In this document: positions 7,717 through 17,122 of the stretch, one piece after another | Position numbering within the stretch: position 1 is the stretch's first letter | Layout: every line of letters begins with the position of its first letter | Origin: Dialister micraerophilus DSM 19965 | GTDB lineage: Bacteria; Bacillota; Negativicutes; Veillonellales; Dialisteraceae | Direction of reading: 5' to 3' | Length of the DNA: 64,000 bases | Assembly: GCF_000194985.1 (NCBI RefSeq) | Contig: NZ_GL878519.1 | Span: forward strand, 330,078-394,077 | Translations under genes and position numbers: made by a program | Notes under the pieces: model-generated | The model's database searches: none | Told to the model about the DNA's origin: nothing | Seen by the model: only the letters and a program-made list of their open reading frames with translations

Positions 7717-8913
7717 TTATTTATATTCTTTCATTGCTTTTGCAATTCTTTTTATACCTTCAATTATAAGTTCATCGTCATTGTATGAAAAATTGAGGCG
7801 GAAAAAATTATTTTTTGCAGATGCAGGAAAGAATGCGTCGCCCGGTACAAATGCAACTTCATTTTCAATGCAAACTTCAAATAACTTACGTGCATTCATG
7901 TGTTCGGGAAGTTCTACCCAAAGGAACAATCCTCCGTGAGGACATTGACATTTCACGTCACTCGGGAAATATTTTTGTATTGCTTCCCACATTACATTTC
8001 TACGATGTTCATACAACTTGCAATTTTCACGTATATGTCCTTCGAAATCATATTCGTTCATGTACATTGCCACTTCTCGTTGTCCTACGCAAGATGTACA
8101 TAAATCTGTACTTTCTTTTATTTCGTCAAATTTTTTCATTATGGTTTCGCTTGCTAAAATCCAAGCTATACGCATTCCCGGTGCCAAAACTTTTGAGAAT
8201 GTTCCCGAATAAATTACCAAGTCTTCAGTGTCGAAAGCTTTGAGCGGCGGTATTTCTTCTCCTTCAAATCTCAAATCTCCATACGGGTTGTCTTCAAATA
8301 CCGGTATTTGATATTTATTTACAACTTCCATAAATGCTTTTCTACGTTCTAATGACCATGTAATTCCTGTAGGATTTTGATAGTTCGGAATTACATAGAT
8401 AAATTTTGCATTTTCGGTTTTTGCAAGAATTTTATCCAATTCGGACGGTATCATACCTTCATGATCTGTCGGAACTTCTACAAATTTCGGTTGTTCAAAC
8501 GCAAATGCTCCCAATGCTCCCAAGTATGAAGGACTTTCTACCAATACAACATCGTCTTTATCGATAAATGCACGTCCTGTTATATCTAAGCCTTGTTGAG
8601 ATCCGCTTGTAATCATAATACTCTTGGCATCCACAGTTTTCATTCCGTGATTTTTATACAAAGAATTCATTCTGTCGGCAATCGCCTGTCTGAGTCCCAT
8701 ATATCCACGTGCCGGTCCGTATTGCATAGCATTACTTCCGTCTTTTTCTCTGACTTTTATGGCAATTTCGGTTAATTCTTTTATTGGAAAAGTTGCCGGT
8801 GCAGGTAATCCGCCTGCGAAGGAAATAATATTAGGCTGTGCTGTCAATGCCAACAAACATCCTAAATCCGATTGTTTTTTATTTTCTAAAACTTTTGAAA
8901 AACGTATAGCCAT
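7717..8913 (-). CDS. PLP-dependent aminotransferase (class I/II, 2-aminoadipate/LysN-like)
   Basis: The 398-residue fold-type I aminotransferase has N180-P-T-G, D208-N-P-Y and the PLP lysine K241 in GTFSKVLAPGMRIAW, a pattern typical of the LysN/MocR-related branch that transaminates aromatic, branched or 2-aminoadipate substrates with 2-oxoglutarate. The longer frame adds 17 unlikely residues; ATG at 8913 has an AAGGAGGATATT site. A perfect consensus promoter (8992-9020) drives it, with a leader of about 72 bases. The amino-acid substrate is not resolved. Confidence 0.9.
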   Translation of the reverse strand: MAIRFSKVLENKKQSDLGCLLALTAQPNIISFAGGLPAPATFPIKELTEIAIKVREKDGSNAMQYGPARGYMGLRQAIADRMNSLYKNHGMKTVDAKSIMITSGSQQGLDITGRAFIDKDDVVLVESPSYLGALGAFAFEQPKFVEVPTDHEGMIPSELDKILAKTENAKFIYVIPNYQNPTGITWSLERRKAFMEVVNKYQIPVFEDNPYGDLRFEGEEIPPLKAFDTEDLVIYSGTFSKVLAPGMRIAWILASETIMKKFDEIKESTDLCTSCVGQREVAMYMNEYDFEGHIRENCKLYEHRRNVMWEAIQKYFPSDVKCQCPHGGLFLWVELPEHMNARKLFEVCIENEVAFVPGDAFFPASAKNNFFRLNFSYNDDELIIEGIKRIAKAMKEYK

Positions 8914-8991
8914 AATATCCTCCTTGTACCTTCCTACCTTATGGCTTTTTAGTATAAATGCCAAGCCATATTATATTACTAAATTTTAAAA

Positions 8992-9020
8992 ATTATATGT
9001 CTAAAAAAAATATGTGTCAA
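8992..9020 (-). promoter_or_regulatory. Perfect consensus sigma-A promoter of the aminotransferase gene
   Basis: TTGACA (9015-9020), exactly 17 bases and TATAAT (8992-8997). The leader that follows holds a 7-bp inverted repeat (ATGGCTT at 8941-8947 with AAGCCAT at 8963-8969), possibly a regulatory hairpin. A promoter this strong is often under repressor control. Confidence 0.8.
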
Positions 9021-9031
9021 TACCTTTATTG

Positions 9032-9985
9032 TTAAATTTTAAATATATAATTATTCGACCTTTTTAAAATTTCTCCCGCTTTCTCTATATCTTTTTTAAT
9101 TTGCAGTATTAAATCTTGATATTTTTCAAACTTTATTTCGTCACGAACTTTTTCAATCCATTCCAATTTGACGATTTGTCCGTATATTTCTTCATCGAAA
9201 TCTAAAATGAATGTTTCTATTGTACGTTCTTTGTCGTTGAATGTAGGATTGGTTCCTATATTTGTGATTGAAGGATGTTTATTACCTTTTACTTCTATAT
9301 AGGTTGCATAAACTCCATCGGAGGGCAACATACGCTCAAAGCCATATTCCAAATTTGCAGTGGGAATTCCAAGCAGTTCACTTCCCCTTTTAAATCCATG
9401 TACAATTTTATCTGTAATAAAGTACGGTCTTCCTAAAAATTTCATAGCTTCACGCATATTTCCGTCAGCTATAAATTTTCTTATATTTGTACTTGAAATC
9501 ACTGTATTATCGGTCAGTGTATTTTTTATCAAATTTATTTTTTTTACTTCAACCTCATTTTTGAAAAATTTTTTCATGGTTTCGGCATTTCCCGAACCTT
9601 TATAGCCGAATGTAAAATTTTCTCCTACTATGATGCCTTTCAAGTTTGAAAATTTTTTCAGCTTATTTAAAAACTCTTCGTGACTTTGATGCAAAAATTC
9701 TATATCGGGTTTTATTTCTATAATTATATCCAAATTGTATTTCTTTAAAATTTCATATTTTTCAGTTTGCGTTAAAATTAATTTTACCGGATTTTCAGGA
9801 AATATAACTGACAAGGGATGAGGATAAAAAGTTATAATTCCTGATTTTGCGGATTTTTTTGCTGCAAGCTTTTTTGTCTGATTTAAAATTTCTTGATGTC
9901 CTTTATGTATTCCGTCAAAAAAACCTATTGCGAAAACAATCGGTTCTTTTATATTCATTTCTTCTAAAGAATGTATAATTTTCAT
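9032..9985 (-). CDS. ribF: Bifunctional riboflavin kinase/FMN adenylyltransferase
   Basis: RibF makes FMN and then FAD from riboflavin and ATP. The 317 residues contain an N-terminal nucleotidyltransferase domain with GFFDGIHKGH (21-30) and SSTNIR (164-169), and a C-terminal riboflavin-kinase domain with GIPTANL (206-212) and the catalytic E257. ATG at 9985 lies one base past the truB stop codon with GAGGT inside the truB end. It is the last gene of the rimP-ribF operon, and no clear terminator follows. Confidence 0.96.
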   Translation of the reverse strand: MKIIHSLEEMNIKEPIVFAIGFFDGIHKGHQEILNQTKKLAAKKSAKSGIITFYPHPLSVIFPENPVKLILTQTEKYEILKKYNLDIIIEIKPDIEFLHQSHEEFLNKLKKFSNLKGIIVGENFTFGYKGSGNAETMKKFFKNEVEVKKINLIKNTLTDNTVISSTNIRKFIADGNMREAMKFLGRPYFITDKIVHGFKRGSELLGIPTANLEYGFERMLPSDGVYATYIEVKGNKHPSITNIGTNPTFNDKERTIETFILDFDEEIYGQIVKLEWIEKVRDEIKFEKYQDLILQIKKDIEKAGEILKRSNNYIFKI

Positions 9986-9986
9986 T

Positions 9987-10847
9987 TCATACCTCTTGCA
10001 AAACTTTTCTCGGATGAAGTACTCCTTTTTTCATTTCCGCTATTCCTAAAAGGGTTCCTTCTTCACCGTATACTGCAATAATTTCGCAATCATTCATTTT
10101 TTGTAAAATTCTTTTACCTTGCAAAAATCCTTTTCCATTGCTTTCGTCAAGTTTTATTCTCGGCAAATGTGAAACGAAATCGCCTAATTCTTTTTGAACG
10201 CAATCGTAAGGATTTTCATTTATTTCTTCCAATGTTACTGCATTTTCTATATCAAAAGGTCCCATTTTTGTTCTTAAAAGAAATGACATCGTTAAAGGAC
10301 ATTTTACAGATTTACCCAAATCTCTTCCCAATGCACGTATGTATGTACCTGCGGAACAGGTTACAGATATTCTTATGTATGGATATTCTATGGATCTTAT
10401 TTCCAATTTTTCTATATTTACTTCTCTTGCCGGTATGTTTACTTTTTGTCCTTTTCTTGCTGTTTTGTATGCACGTTCTCCGTTGATTTGAATTGCAGAG
10501 TATTGTGACGGTACTTGCATTATTTTGCCTTTGAATCTGTTTAATGCCGAGTACCACGCTTCATCTGAAGGTTTTTCGTTTGAGGTGGAAATAACTTTTC
10601 CTGTCATATCTTCCGTATCTGTTTCTATATTCATTATAAATTCCGCTTCATATGTTTTTTTGTCAATTGAAGCGTATTCTATAATTCTTGTTGCCTTGCC
10701 TAAAAATACCGGAAGAACTCCTGCCGCCATAGGGTCCAGTGTTCCTCCGTGTCCTATTTTCTTTTGTCCGTATATTTTTCGCAATTTCGCTATTACATCA
10801 AACGATGTCATTCCGGAGGGTTTCAAAACATTTATTATTCCGTCCAT
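9987..10847 (-). CDS. truB: tRNA pseudouridine(55) synthase
   Basis: TruB isomerises U55 in the T-arm of tRNAs. The 286-residue protein shows the catalytic GGTLDPMAAGVL with D38, and the C-terminal RNA-binding extension. Its ATG overlaps the nrnA stop codon (TAATG). Position between nrnA and ribF is the standard Firmicutes order. Confidence 0.96.
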   Translation of the reverse strand: MDGIINVLKPSGMTSFDVIAKLRKIYGQKKIGHGGTLDPMAAGVLPVFLGKATRIIEYASIDKKTYEAEFIMNIETDTEDMTGKVISTSNEKPSDEAWYSALNRFKGKIMQVPSQYSAIQINGERAYKTARKGQKVNIPAREVNIEKLEIRSIEYPYIRISVTCSAGTYIRALGRDLGKSVKCPLTMSFLLRTKMGPFDIENAVTLEEINENPYDCVQKELGDFVSHLPRIKLDESNGKGFLQGKRILQKMNDCEIIAVYGEEGTLLGIAEMKKGVLHPRKVLQEV

Positions 10848-11812
10848 TACAAGTATTTCTCCGCAATTTTTATAATTTCTTTTTCCGCTTCATTCATAGA
10901 TTTTGAAATTGTACATCCGGAAGCTCTTGCATGTCCTCCGCCTCCGAATTTCGCCGCTATTTCGGATACGTCTGCATATTGAACCGAGCGTAGTGATATT
11001 CGTGTTGTATTTTCGTCTTGATATTTCAGAAGAATTGCAATTTCAGTACCTTTTAAACATCTTGGTATGTCTACATATCTGTCTGAGTTTTCTCCATCAA
11101 GTTCCATAGCGTTTTTATCCATTTTTGCGGTAACAAGTTTACCGCCGCATAATGTTCTTATGCTGTTTGCCACAAGTGTATAGCATTGCATATATTCTTT
11201 ACTTTTTGAATCTAAATGTCTTGATATATATGCAGGTTCAGCTCCCATTTCAACCAATTTGCTTGCCATAAGTAATGTGTGCGCAGATGTACAACTGAAT
11301 TTAAAAAATCCGCTGTCTGTACAAAGTGCCATATACAACGCATTACATGTGTCTTTATCCATTTTTATATTTTCATCAAAAAACATTTCCGCAAGCAATT
11401 GCGCCGCTGCCGCATAATCAGGTTCCAAGTATAAATAATCGGTGTATCCTTCATTCGTTTTATGATGATCTATACAAAGACTGGGTACATCCGGAAAATC
11501 GAAATCTCCGGCTCTTTTTAAATTTGCCAAATCGGTAAATACCATAGCATCGTATTTTTTATTTTTCGGTATTTCATTTTTTATCAGTTTGGCTGTTTCT
11601 ATACATAAAAATACTTCAGGAACCGGATCTCCCAGTAGCATGTCAGCATCTTTCCCCATAGATTTAAGTACATTATGCAATGCGCACATTGATCCTACAT
11701 CGTCTCCGTCGGGCCGTATATGTCCTACAAGCAGAAAACTGTTGTGCTTTTTCAAAAAATTCATTGCTTCTTTTTTATTTATTCTTTGTGCATGATTTAT
11801 CGCCAAACTCAT
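10847..11812 (-). CDS. nrnA: DHH-family oligoribonuclease/pAp phosphatase
   Basis: NrnA degrades short RNA oligomers and dephosphorylates pAp, using manganese. The 321 residues show the DHH-family motifs HIRPDGDDVGS (31-41), D94 in VFTDLA, IDHHKTN (114-120) and the C-terminal DHHA1 motif GGGGHARASG. Its start overlaps the rbfA stop codon by four bases (ATGA). The gene sits between rbfA and truB as in Bacillus. Confidence 0.93.
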   Translation of the reverse strand: MSLAINHAQRINKKEAMNFLKKHNSFLLVGHIRPDGDDVGSMCALHNVLKSMGKDADMLLGDPVPEVFLCIETAKLIKNEIPKNKKYDAMVFTDLANLKRAGDFDFPDVPSLCIDHHKTNEGYTDYLYLEPDYAAAAQLLAEMFFDENIKMDKDTCNALYMALCTDSGFFKFSCTSAHTLLMASKLVEMGAEPAYISRHLDSKSKEYMQCYTLVANSIRTLCGGKLVTAKMDKNAMELDGENSDRYVDIPRCLKGTEIAILLKYQDENTTRISLRSVQYADVSEIAAKFGGGGHARASGCTISKSMNEAEKEIIKIAEKYL

Positions 11813-12162
11813 TTTTTGTCATCCTCATGAATTTTATTCAAAAGTTTTTCAATTTTCATTCCATATTCCAATGATTTATCTTCTTCAAATGAAATTTCGG
11901 GAGAATAAAAAATATTTAAACTTTTTCCGACTTCTTTTCTTATAAATCCTTTTGCTTTGTTCAATACGTTCAATGAATCTTTCTTTTCTTTTTCACTGCC
12001 GAACAAGCTTACATAAACTGTAGCTTCTCTTAAATCTCCGGTTACTTTAACGTCTGTAACCGTTGTAAATCCTAAACGAGGATCTTTAATTCCGTTCAGG
12101 AGCAGTTTTCCTACTTCTTGTTTTATGAATTCTTGTATCTTTCGTACTCTTAATTCTGCCAT
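11809..12162 (-). CDS. rbfA: 30S ribosome-binding factor A
   Basis: RbfA binds the pre-30S subunit and helps mature the 5' end of 16S rRNA. The 117-residue KH-like protein shows RVRKIQEFIKQEVGKLL at the start and DPRLGFTTVTDVKVTGDL, a conserved family stretch. A GAGAGGT site precedes the ATG. It is separated from infB by a 75-base gap with a hairpin and overlaps nrnA by four bases. Confidence 0.96.
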   Translation of the reverse strand: MAELRVRKIQEFIKQEVGKLLLNGIKDPRLGFTTVTDVKVTGDLREATVYVSLFGSEKEKKDSLNVLNKAKGFIRKEVGKSLNIFYSPEISFEEDKSLEYGMKIEKLLNKIHEDDKK

Positions 12163-12187
12163 TTTTTACCTCTCATCAATAAATAAA

Positions 12188-12225
12188 GCGTGATTGAAAG
12201 CATATGTCATGCATTCATATCACGC
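12188..12225 (-). terminator. Hairpin between infB and rbfA
   Basis: GCGTGAT (12188-12194) pairs with ATCACGC (12219-12225), and an inner GCAT/ATGC stem forms in the loop. On the minus strand it is followed by TTTATTT. It may be a weak terminator or an mRNA processing site that lowers expression of rbfA-ribF. Confidence 0.4.
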
Positions 12226-12237
12226 CTCACTTTCTTT

Positions 12238-14796
12238 TTATTCTTCAGATTCCAATGTTCCTGCGGTTTCTTCTATTTCAAAGGCTTCCAATATATCTCC
12301 TTCTTTTACATCTCTATAGCTTTCTATCGCTACACCGCATTCCATTCCGAATTTTACTTCTTTTACATCGTCTTTGAATCTGCGAAGTGAACTTATTTTA
12401 CCTTCATGTACAACAATTCCGTCACGTACTATACGTAATTGACAACGTGCTACAAGTTTTCCTGTTGAAACGTAGCATCCTGCAACTACTACTTTAGGTG
12501 TATGAATTACTTGACGAACTTCGGCTTCTCCCAATTCTATTTCTTTGAGTTTCGGTGAAAGCATACCTGTCATTGCCGCCTTGATGTCATCTATTGCATC
12601 ATAGATTACTCTATACATTCTCATATCGACTTTTTCTCTTTCGGCAGCTATCTTTGCGTTTGCATCCGGACGAACGTTAAAGCCCAAGATAAGTGCATCA
12701 GATGCCGAAGCAAGTACTACGTCGGATTCATTGATTCCGCCTACTGCGGAGTGAACTATTACAACTCTTACTTCGTCACTCTTTATGGCTTCCAATGATT
12801 GTACAAGTGCTTCTACTGAGCCTTGTACGTCCGCCTTGATAATAATATTCAAATCTTTCATTTCGCCTTCTTTGATTTTTTCGAATATATTATCCAATGT
12901 AATCTTCTGTTTTCTGCTTTGTTCTTCTTCTTTTGCATGTGCTGCACGTGCTTCCGCAATAAGTCTTGCTTGTCTTTCATCCATTACATAGAAGTGGTCT
13001 CCACCTTCAGGTACGCTGTCCATACCGAGAATTTCTACCGGCATTGACGGTCCTGCAGATTTCATTTTTCTTCCATGTTCATTTGTCATCGCTCTTACAC
13101 GGCCCCAACATTTACCTGCCAAAACACCGTTTCCTACATGAAGTGTTCCGTTTTGTACCAAAACGCTCATTACCGGACCTCTACCTTTATCCAGTTTGGC
13201 TTCTACAACGATACCGTATGCTTCTCTGTCGGGATTTGCTTTCAATTCTTGAATTTCCGCAACCAAAAGTATGTTTTCAAGTAAATCTTCCAACCCTATT
13301 TTTTTCTTTGCGGAAATAGGAACCATAATCACGTCACCGCCCCATTCTTCCGAAATAAGTCCGTGGTGTGATAATTCTTCTTTTATCTTGTCGATATTGG
13401 CTCCGGGTTTATCTATTTTATTTATTGCCACCATAATCGGTACTTTTGCATTTTTTGCGTGATTTATGGCTTCAATAGTTTGAGGCATTACTCCGTCATC
13501 TGCAGCTACGATTAAAACTGCAATATCCGTAAGTTGCGCACCTCTTGATCTCATTGCGGTGAATGCTTCATGTCCCGGTGTATCCAAAAATGTAATTTTA
13601 TTATTTTTGTACTTGATTTGGTAAGCACCTATAGCTTGAGTAATTCCGCCCGCTTCATGTGATGCCACATTGGTTGAACGAAGTGCGTCAAGTAATGTGG
13701 TTTTACCATGATCTACATGTCCCATTATTGTTACTACCGGCGGTCTTACTACCAAGTCTCTGGGGTCATCTGCTTCCGGTTCGTACTTTGTCGGATCCGC
13801 TATAACGTCCGGTTCCAATAATTTTACGCCGAATTCATCTGCAAGAATTTCTATTGTGTCCTGATCGAGATTTTGATTGATTGTCGCCATAACGCCAAGC
13901 ATCATCAAACGCTTGATTACTTCACTTACTTCTCGACAGAATAATTCCGCCAATTCTTTAACCGTAACGCTCAAAGGCATTTTTACTTCCGTAGGATATA
14001 CGACGGGCTTTTTCTCTTGTGCATGTTTTTTCTTTTTGCTTTGTTTCAAAGAACGTGCCATCAATGAACCGCCTTCACGTTCTCTTCTGCTGCGTTCGTA
14101 ATCTTTACGAGTTTTTTTACGAGATGCGTTTCTTTCTCGTTTTTGCTGCGGTTGTACAAAATCTTCTGCAGGAATATCGGTAAATGAAAGTTCTTTTCTG
14201 GATTTTTTCACTTTATTGTTTCCTGATTTTCGATAGTCCGAAGAATTTTCATTTCTGTTCATTCGACTCTTTTCGTGACCTCCGTTTTTATAATTTGAGT
14301 TCTTATCAAAACGTGTATGTTTACGTTCATAGCCGGATTCTTTTTTATCAATGATTTTGTTCACTTGTTTATGCTCGCCATATTCCTTCTTTTGAGATTT
14401 TACATTCTTTTCATGTAATTTTGTCGTTTTATTGCCTTTCGTACCGTCATTTGATGTTTTCTTTACTTCATTTGTTTCTTTTTTTATTTCTTCTTTTTTT
14501 ATTTCTTTTTCTTCTTTAACTTCTTCAGTAGAGTAGGAAGAGTATGCATTAGGAGCATTATGTTTCTTTACTCTGTCTGTAGGTCTGCCTTTTTTATCAA
14601 ATCTTACTGTACGAAAAACCGGTTTTTTAGACGGTTTTTTCTTGCTTGAAGCTTTTTCAACGATTTTCTTGGCATTTTCGTCTACGCTGCTCAAGTTTCC
14701 TTTTACTTCTATTTTATTTTTCTTCAGAATATTCATTACCTCTTCATTCGTTTTACCATACATCTTAGCCAATTCATAAATTCTGTATTTCTGCAT
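12238..14796 (-). CDS. infB: Translation initiation factor IF-2
   Basis: IF-2 is the GTPase that places initiator fMet-tRNA on the 30S subunit and promotes subunit joining. The 852-residue protein has an N-terminal IF2-N helix domain, a low-complexity K/E/N-rich linker (about 55-265), a second IF2-N domain, then the G domain with GHVDHGKT (359-366), DTPGH (405-409) and NKID, followed by domains II to IV. Length is normal. It lies 22 bases after ylxQ in the nusA operon. Confidence 0.98.
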   Translation of the reverse strand: MQKYRIYELAKMYGKTNEEVMNILKKNKIEVKGNLSSVDENAKKIVEKASSKKKPSKKPVFRTVRFDKKGRPTDRVKKHNAPNAYSSYSTEEVKEEKEIKKEEIKKETNEVKKTSNDGTKGNKTTKLHEKNVKSQKKEYGEHKQVNKIIDKKESGYERKHTRFDKNSNYKNGGHEKSRMNRNENSSDYRKSGNNKVKKSRKELSFTDIPAEDFVQPQQKRERNASRKKTRKDYERSRREREGGSLMARSLKQSKKKKHAQEKKPVVYPTEVKMPLSVTVKELAELFCREVSEVIKRLMMLGVMATINQNLDQDTIEILADEFGVKLLEPDVIADPTKYEPEADDPRDLVVRPPVVTIMGHVDHGKTTLLDALRSTNVASHEAGGITQAIGAYQIKYKNNKITFLDTPGHEAFTAMRSRGAQLTDIAVLIVAADDGVMPQTIEAINHAKNAKVPIMVAINKIDKPGANIDKIKEELSHHGLISEEWGGDVIMVPISAKKKIGLEDLLENILLVAEIQELKANPDREAYGIVVEAKLDKGRGPVMSVLVQNGTLHVGNGVLAGKCWGRVRAMTNEHGRKMKSAGPSMPVEILGMDSVPEGGDHFYVMDERQARLIAEARAAHAKEEEQSRKQKITLDNIFEKIKEGEMKDLNIIIKADVQGSVEALVQSLEAIKSDEVRVVIVHSAVGGINESDVVLASASDALILGFNVRPDANAKIAAEREKVDMRMYRVIYDAIDDIKAAMTGMLSPKLKEIELGEAEVRQVIHTPKVVVAGCYVSTGKLVARCQLRIVRDGIVVHEGKISSLRRFKDDVKEVKFGMECGVAIESYRDVKEGDILEAFEIEETAGTLESEE

Positions 14797-14817
14797 AAAG
14801 AGCCTCCCATTTCACCA

Positions 14818-15123
14818 TTACAGGTCATTCAGTTTTTTTCGGAGTGCTTCTGCAAATCCTTTATCCATAATCAAGACCGCAGTTCGTATACTCTTTCCCA
14901 AAGCATTTCCCATTTGCTCTTTTTCACCGAAAATAATATAACTTACTCCGGCTTTATTTGCCGAATTGATATATTCGTTTTTCGTATTCATAGAACTGTC
15001 TTCAGTAATTATAAGCAATTCGCCTTTGCCTCTTTTTAATTTATCTGCAATCTGTTCATTACCGGACATCAAACATCCCGCTTTCATGCACAGTCCGATA
15101 AATTGATAAATTTTTTTATTCAT
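14818..15123 (-). CDS. ylxQ: L7Ae/L30e-family RNA-binding protein (YlxQ)
   Basis: This 101-residue protein of the L7Ae/L30e family is expected to bind kink-turn RNA. The family pattern KAGCLMSGNEQ and an LLIITEDSS strand are visible. It overlaps ylxR by eight bases and lies between ylxR and infB, the fixed Firmicutes order. The in-cell target is not established. Confidence 0.88.
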   Translation of the reverse strand: MNKKIYQFIGLCMKAGCLMSGNEQIADKLKRGKGELLIITEDSSMNTKNEYINSANKAGVSYIIFGEKEQMGNALGKSIRTAVLIMDKGFAEALRKKLNDL

Positions 15124-15382
15124 TACTTACTTGTTCCTTAAGTTTTTCATATACTTCCGGAGATACCGGTCTTTTCAAAGAACGTTCCAAACCATGCGAT
15201 TCGAACGCTTTTTCAAAACACTGTATATTTCCGCAAATATATACACCTCTACCTGACATTTTCCCTGTTTTATCCAAATCAATCAAACCTGTAGGAAGTG
15301 CTACTATACGTAACAATTCTTTTTTCATCTTAAGATTACCACAACCTACACACATACGCATAGGGATTTTTTTTGTTTTCAT
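15116..15382 (-). CDS. ylxR: YlxR/RnpM family protein (DUF448)
   Basis: The 88-residue DUF448 protein shows PMRMCVGCG near the start and GRGVYICGN further on, the family hallmarks. The Bacillus homologue (RnpM) binds RNase P RNA and modulates its activity. It overlaps the nusA stop codon by one base and ylxQ by eight, so translation is coupled. Confidence 0.93.
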   Translation of the reverse strand: MKTKKIPMRMCVGCGNLKMKKELLRIVALPTGLIDLDKTGKMSGRGVYICGNIQCFEKAFESHGLERSLKRPVSPEVYEKLKEQVSNE

Positions 15383-16503
15383 TATTCTCCCTCCGGTTTT
15401 TCGTATGCTTCTTCAAAATCTTCCAACACACTTCCTTCTTCTTGTCCGAATCCGTCTTCTGCAGCTTGTGATTCACTCTTTATATCAATCTTCCAGTTTG
15501 TCAATTTAGCTGCCAATCTTGCATTTTGTCCCGCTTTACCTATTGCCAAAGACAATTGATAGTCCGGAACCACTACGTAGGACGAATTTTCTTCTTCCCA
15601 TATAGATACCGAAATTACTTTTGAAGGAGACAGTGCATTTGCGATATAAACCGCCGGATCTTCATCCCAACGAACTATATCTATTTTTTCATCGTGCAAT
15701 TCATTTACTATATTTCTTACACGTTGTCCTTCCGGACCTACACATGCACCTATCGGGTCCAAAGTCGGATCCATTGTGTATACTGCGATTTTTGAGCGTG
15801 AACCCGCTTCACGTACTACCGCTTTTATTTCAATTACGCCGCTGTAAATTTCAGGTACTTCGACTTCAAATAAACGTTTCAACAATTCCGGCGATTTTCT
15901 TGAAAGGAAAATTTCCGGACCTTTTGTAGTTTTTCTTACTTCTGAAATATAGCACTTAATTTTATCGTTCGGTGCAAAATGTTCGCCTTCGATTTGTTCG
16001 GAAAAAGGAAGAATACCTTCAACACGTCCCAAATCTACATATACCGTTCTGTCGTCACTCCATTTTACAGTTCCTGTTATAATATCTCCTTCACGTCCGG
16101 AGAATTCATCGTAAATGGAACCACGTTCGGCTTCACGCAATTTCTGTATCATTACTTGCTTTGCAGTTTGTACAGCTACTCTTCCGAAGTTTTCCGGAGT
16201 AACTTCAATACGGAAAAGATCTCCGGCTTCCAAATTTTCATCATATTTCTTTGCTTCCGCAACGGTGACTTCATTTATAGCGTTCTCCGATAACGGATCG
16301 ATTTCTTCAACAACCGTTTTTTCGGCATAAATATGATATTCACCGGTTTCACGATTGAAAGTTACCGAGCTTTTTGCGTTGCTTCCGGTTTCTTTTTTAT
16401 AAGCTGTGAGCAATACCATTTCAAGTGCATTGAAAACAATTTCTTCATCGACCTTTTTTACTTTAACTAAAGCCTTTACGGCATCCAACAAATTTGTATT
16501 CAC
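15382..16503 (-). CDS. nusA: Transcription termination/antitermination factor NusA
   Basis: NusA binds RNA polymerase and nascent RNA and modulates pausing and termination. The 373-residue protein matches the short Firmicutes form: N-terminal polymerase-binding domain (1-130), an S1 domain (about 135-200) and two KH domains, with GACVGPEGQRVRNI and LAIGKAGQNARLA. The start is a GTG at 16503 behind GGAGG with a rather long spacer. The operon leader carries a terminator hairpin suited to NusA autoregulation. Confidence 0.97.
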   Translation of the reverse strand: MNTNLLDAVKALVKVKKVDEEIVFNALEMVLLTAYKKETGSNAKSSVTFNRETGEYHIYAEKTVVEEIDPLSENAINEVTVAEAKKYDENLEAGDLFRIEVTPENFGRVAVQTAKQVMIQKLREAERGSIYDEFSGREGDIITGTVKWSDDRTVYVDLGRVEGILPFSEQIEGEHFAPNDKIKCYISEVRKTTKGPEIFLSRKSPELLKRLFEVEVPEIYSGVIEIKAVVREAGSRSKIAVYTMDPTLDPIGACVGPEGQRVRNIVNELHDEKIDIVRWDEDPAVYIANALSPSKVISVSIWEEENSSYVVVPDYQLSLAIGKAGQNARLAAKLTNWKIDIKSESQAAEDGFGQEEGSVLEDFEEAYEKPEGE

Positions 16504-16520
16504 GATTCTTTACGCCTCCA

Positions 16521-16991
16521 TCAAAATTCAAAATATAATCTCATCTGAGAAATCTTTTTCTTTGATAAAAAAATTTCTCTTCCGTCATCTAATATCAAAG
16601 ATATTTCATCATTTACCAAGCCGTTCAAAATTGCTGCAAATTCTTTGTCCAAATTTAATTCTTCAACAGGCGCAAACAATTTTACACTGACTTTGCTGTC
16701 TTTATAACGAATAAAATCTTTGTCTTTTTTCAAAACACGATCAATTCCGGGTGAGGAAACTTCCAACATGTAATTGTCCGAAATTAAATCGTTTTTATCA
16801 ATTAATTCTCCTGCCGAAACGCTTATTTCTTGACAATCGTTCAAATCTACTCCGCCGTCTTTGTCGATAAAAATGCGTAAAATCCAATTTCTTTCACGAA
16901 CATATTCCACATCGACAACTTCAATGCCCTTTTTTTCCAATACCGGTTGTATAAGTGCTTCTACTGCAGATTCGATTTCCTTATGTGACAT
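16521..16991 (-). CDS. rimP: Ribosome maturation factor RimP
   Basis: RimP assists assembly of the 30S subunit, mainly around S12. The 156-residue protein has both domains, with LRIFIDKDGGVDLNDC and the conserved LEVSSPGIDR. It is the first gene of the nusA-infB operon. An AGAGGTG site precedes the ATG. Confidence 0.96.
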   Translation of the reverse strand: MSHKEIESAVEALIQPVLEKKGIEVVDVEYVRERNWILRIFIDKDGGVDLNDCQEISVSAGELIDKNDLISDNYMLEVSSPGIDRVLKKDKDFIRYKDSKVSVKLFAPVEELNLDKEFAAILNGLVNDEISLILDDGREIFLSKKKISQMRLYFEF

Positions 16992-17033
16992 AATTTACAC
17001 CTCTTAAACTTCTCAGGTACATTCCCTCAATAC

Positions 17034-17059
17034 AAGAAAAAGTGAGCCGCAGCTCACTT
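17034..17059 (-). terminator. Leader terminator of the rimP-nusA operon (possible attenuator)
   Basis: On the minus strand AAGTGAGC, loop TGCG and GCTCACTT are followed by TTTCTT: a tight intrinsic terminator. It lies about 22 bases downstream of the likely start site of the rimP promoter and upstream of rimP. It therefore terminates both read-through from the upstream ligase gene and the operon's own transcripts. Confidence 0.75.
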
Positions 17060-17087
17060 CCACCAGGAAATATATATTAACATCGTT

Positions 17088-17117
17088 ATTATAGCAGAAA
17101 AATTTAACTAAGTCCAA
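17088..17117 (-). promoter_or_regulatory. Promoter of the rimP-nusA-infB operon
   Basis: TTGGAC (17112-17117), an 18-base spacer and TATAAT (17088-17093) with a TGC extension. It begins five bases after the stop codon of the upstream gene. Confidence 0.7.
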
Positions 17118-17122
17118 TTTTT

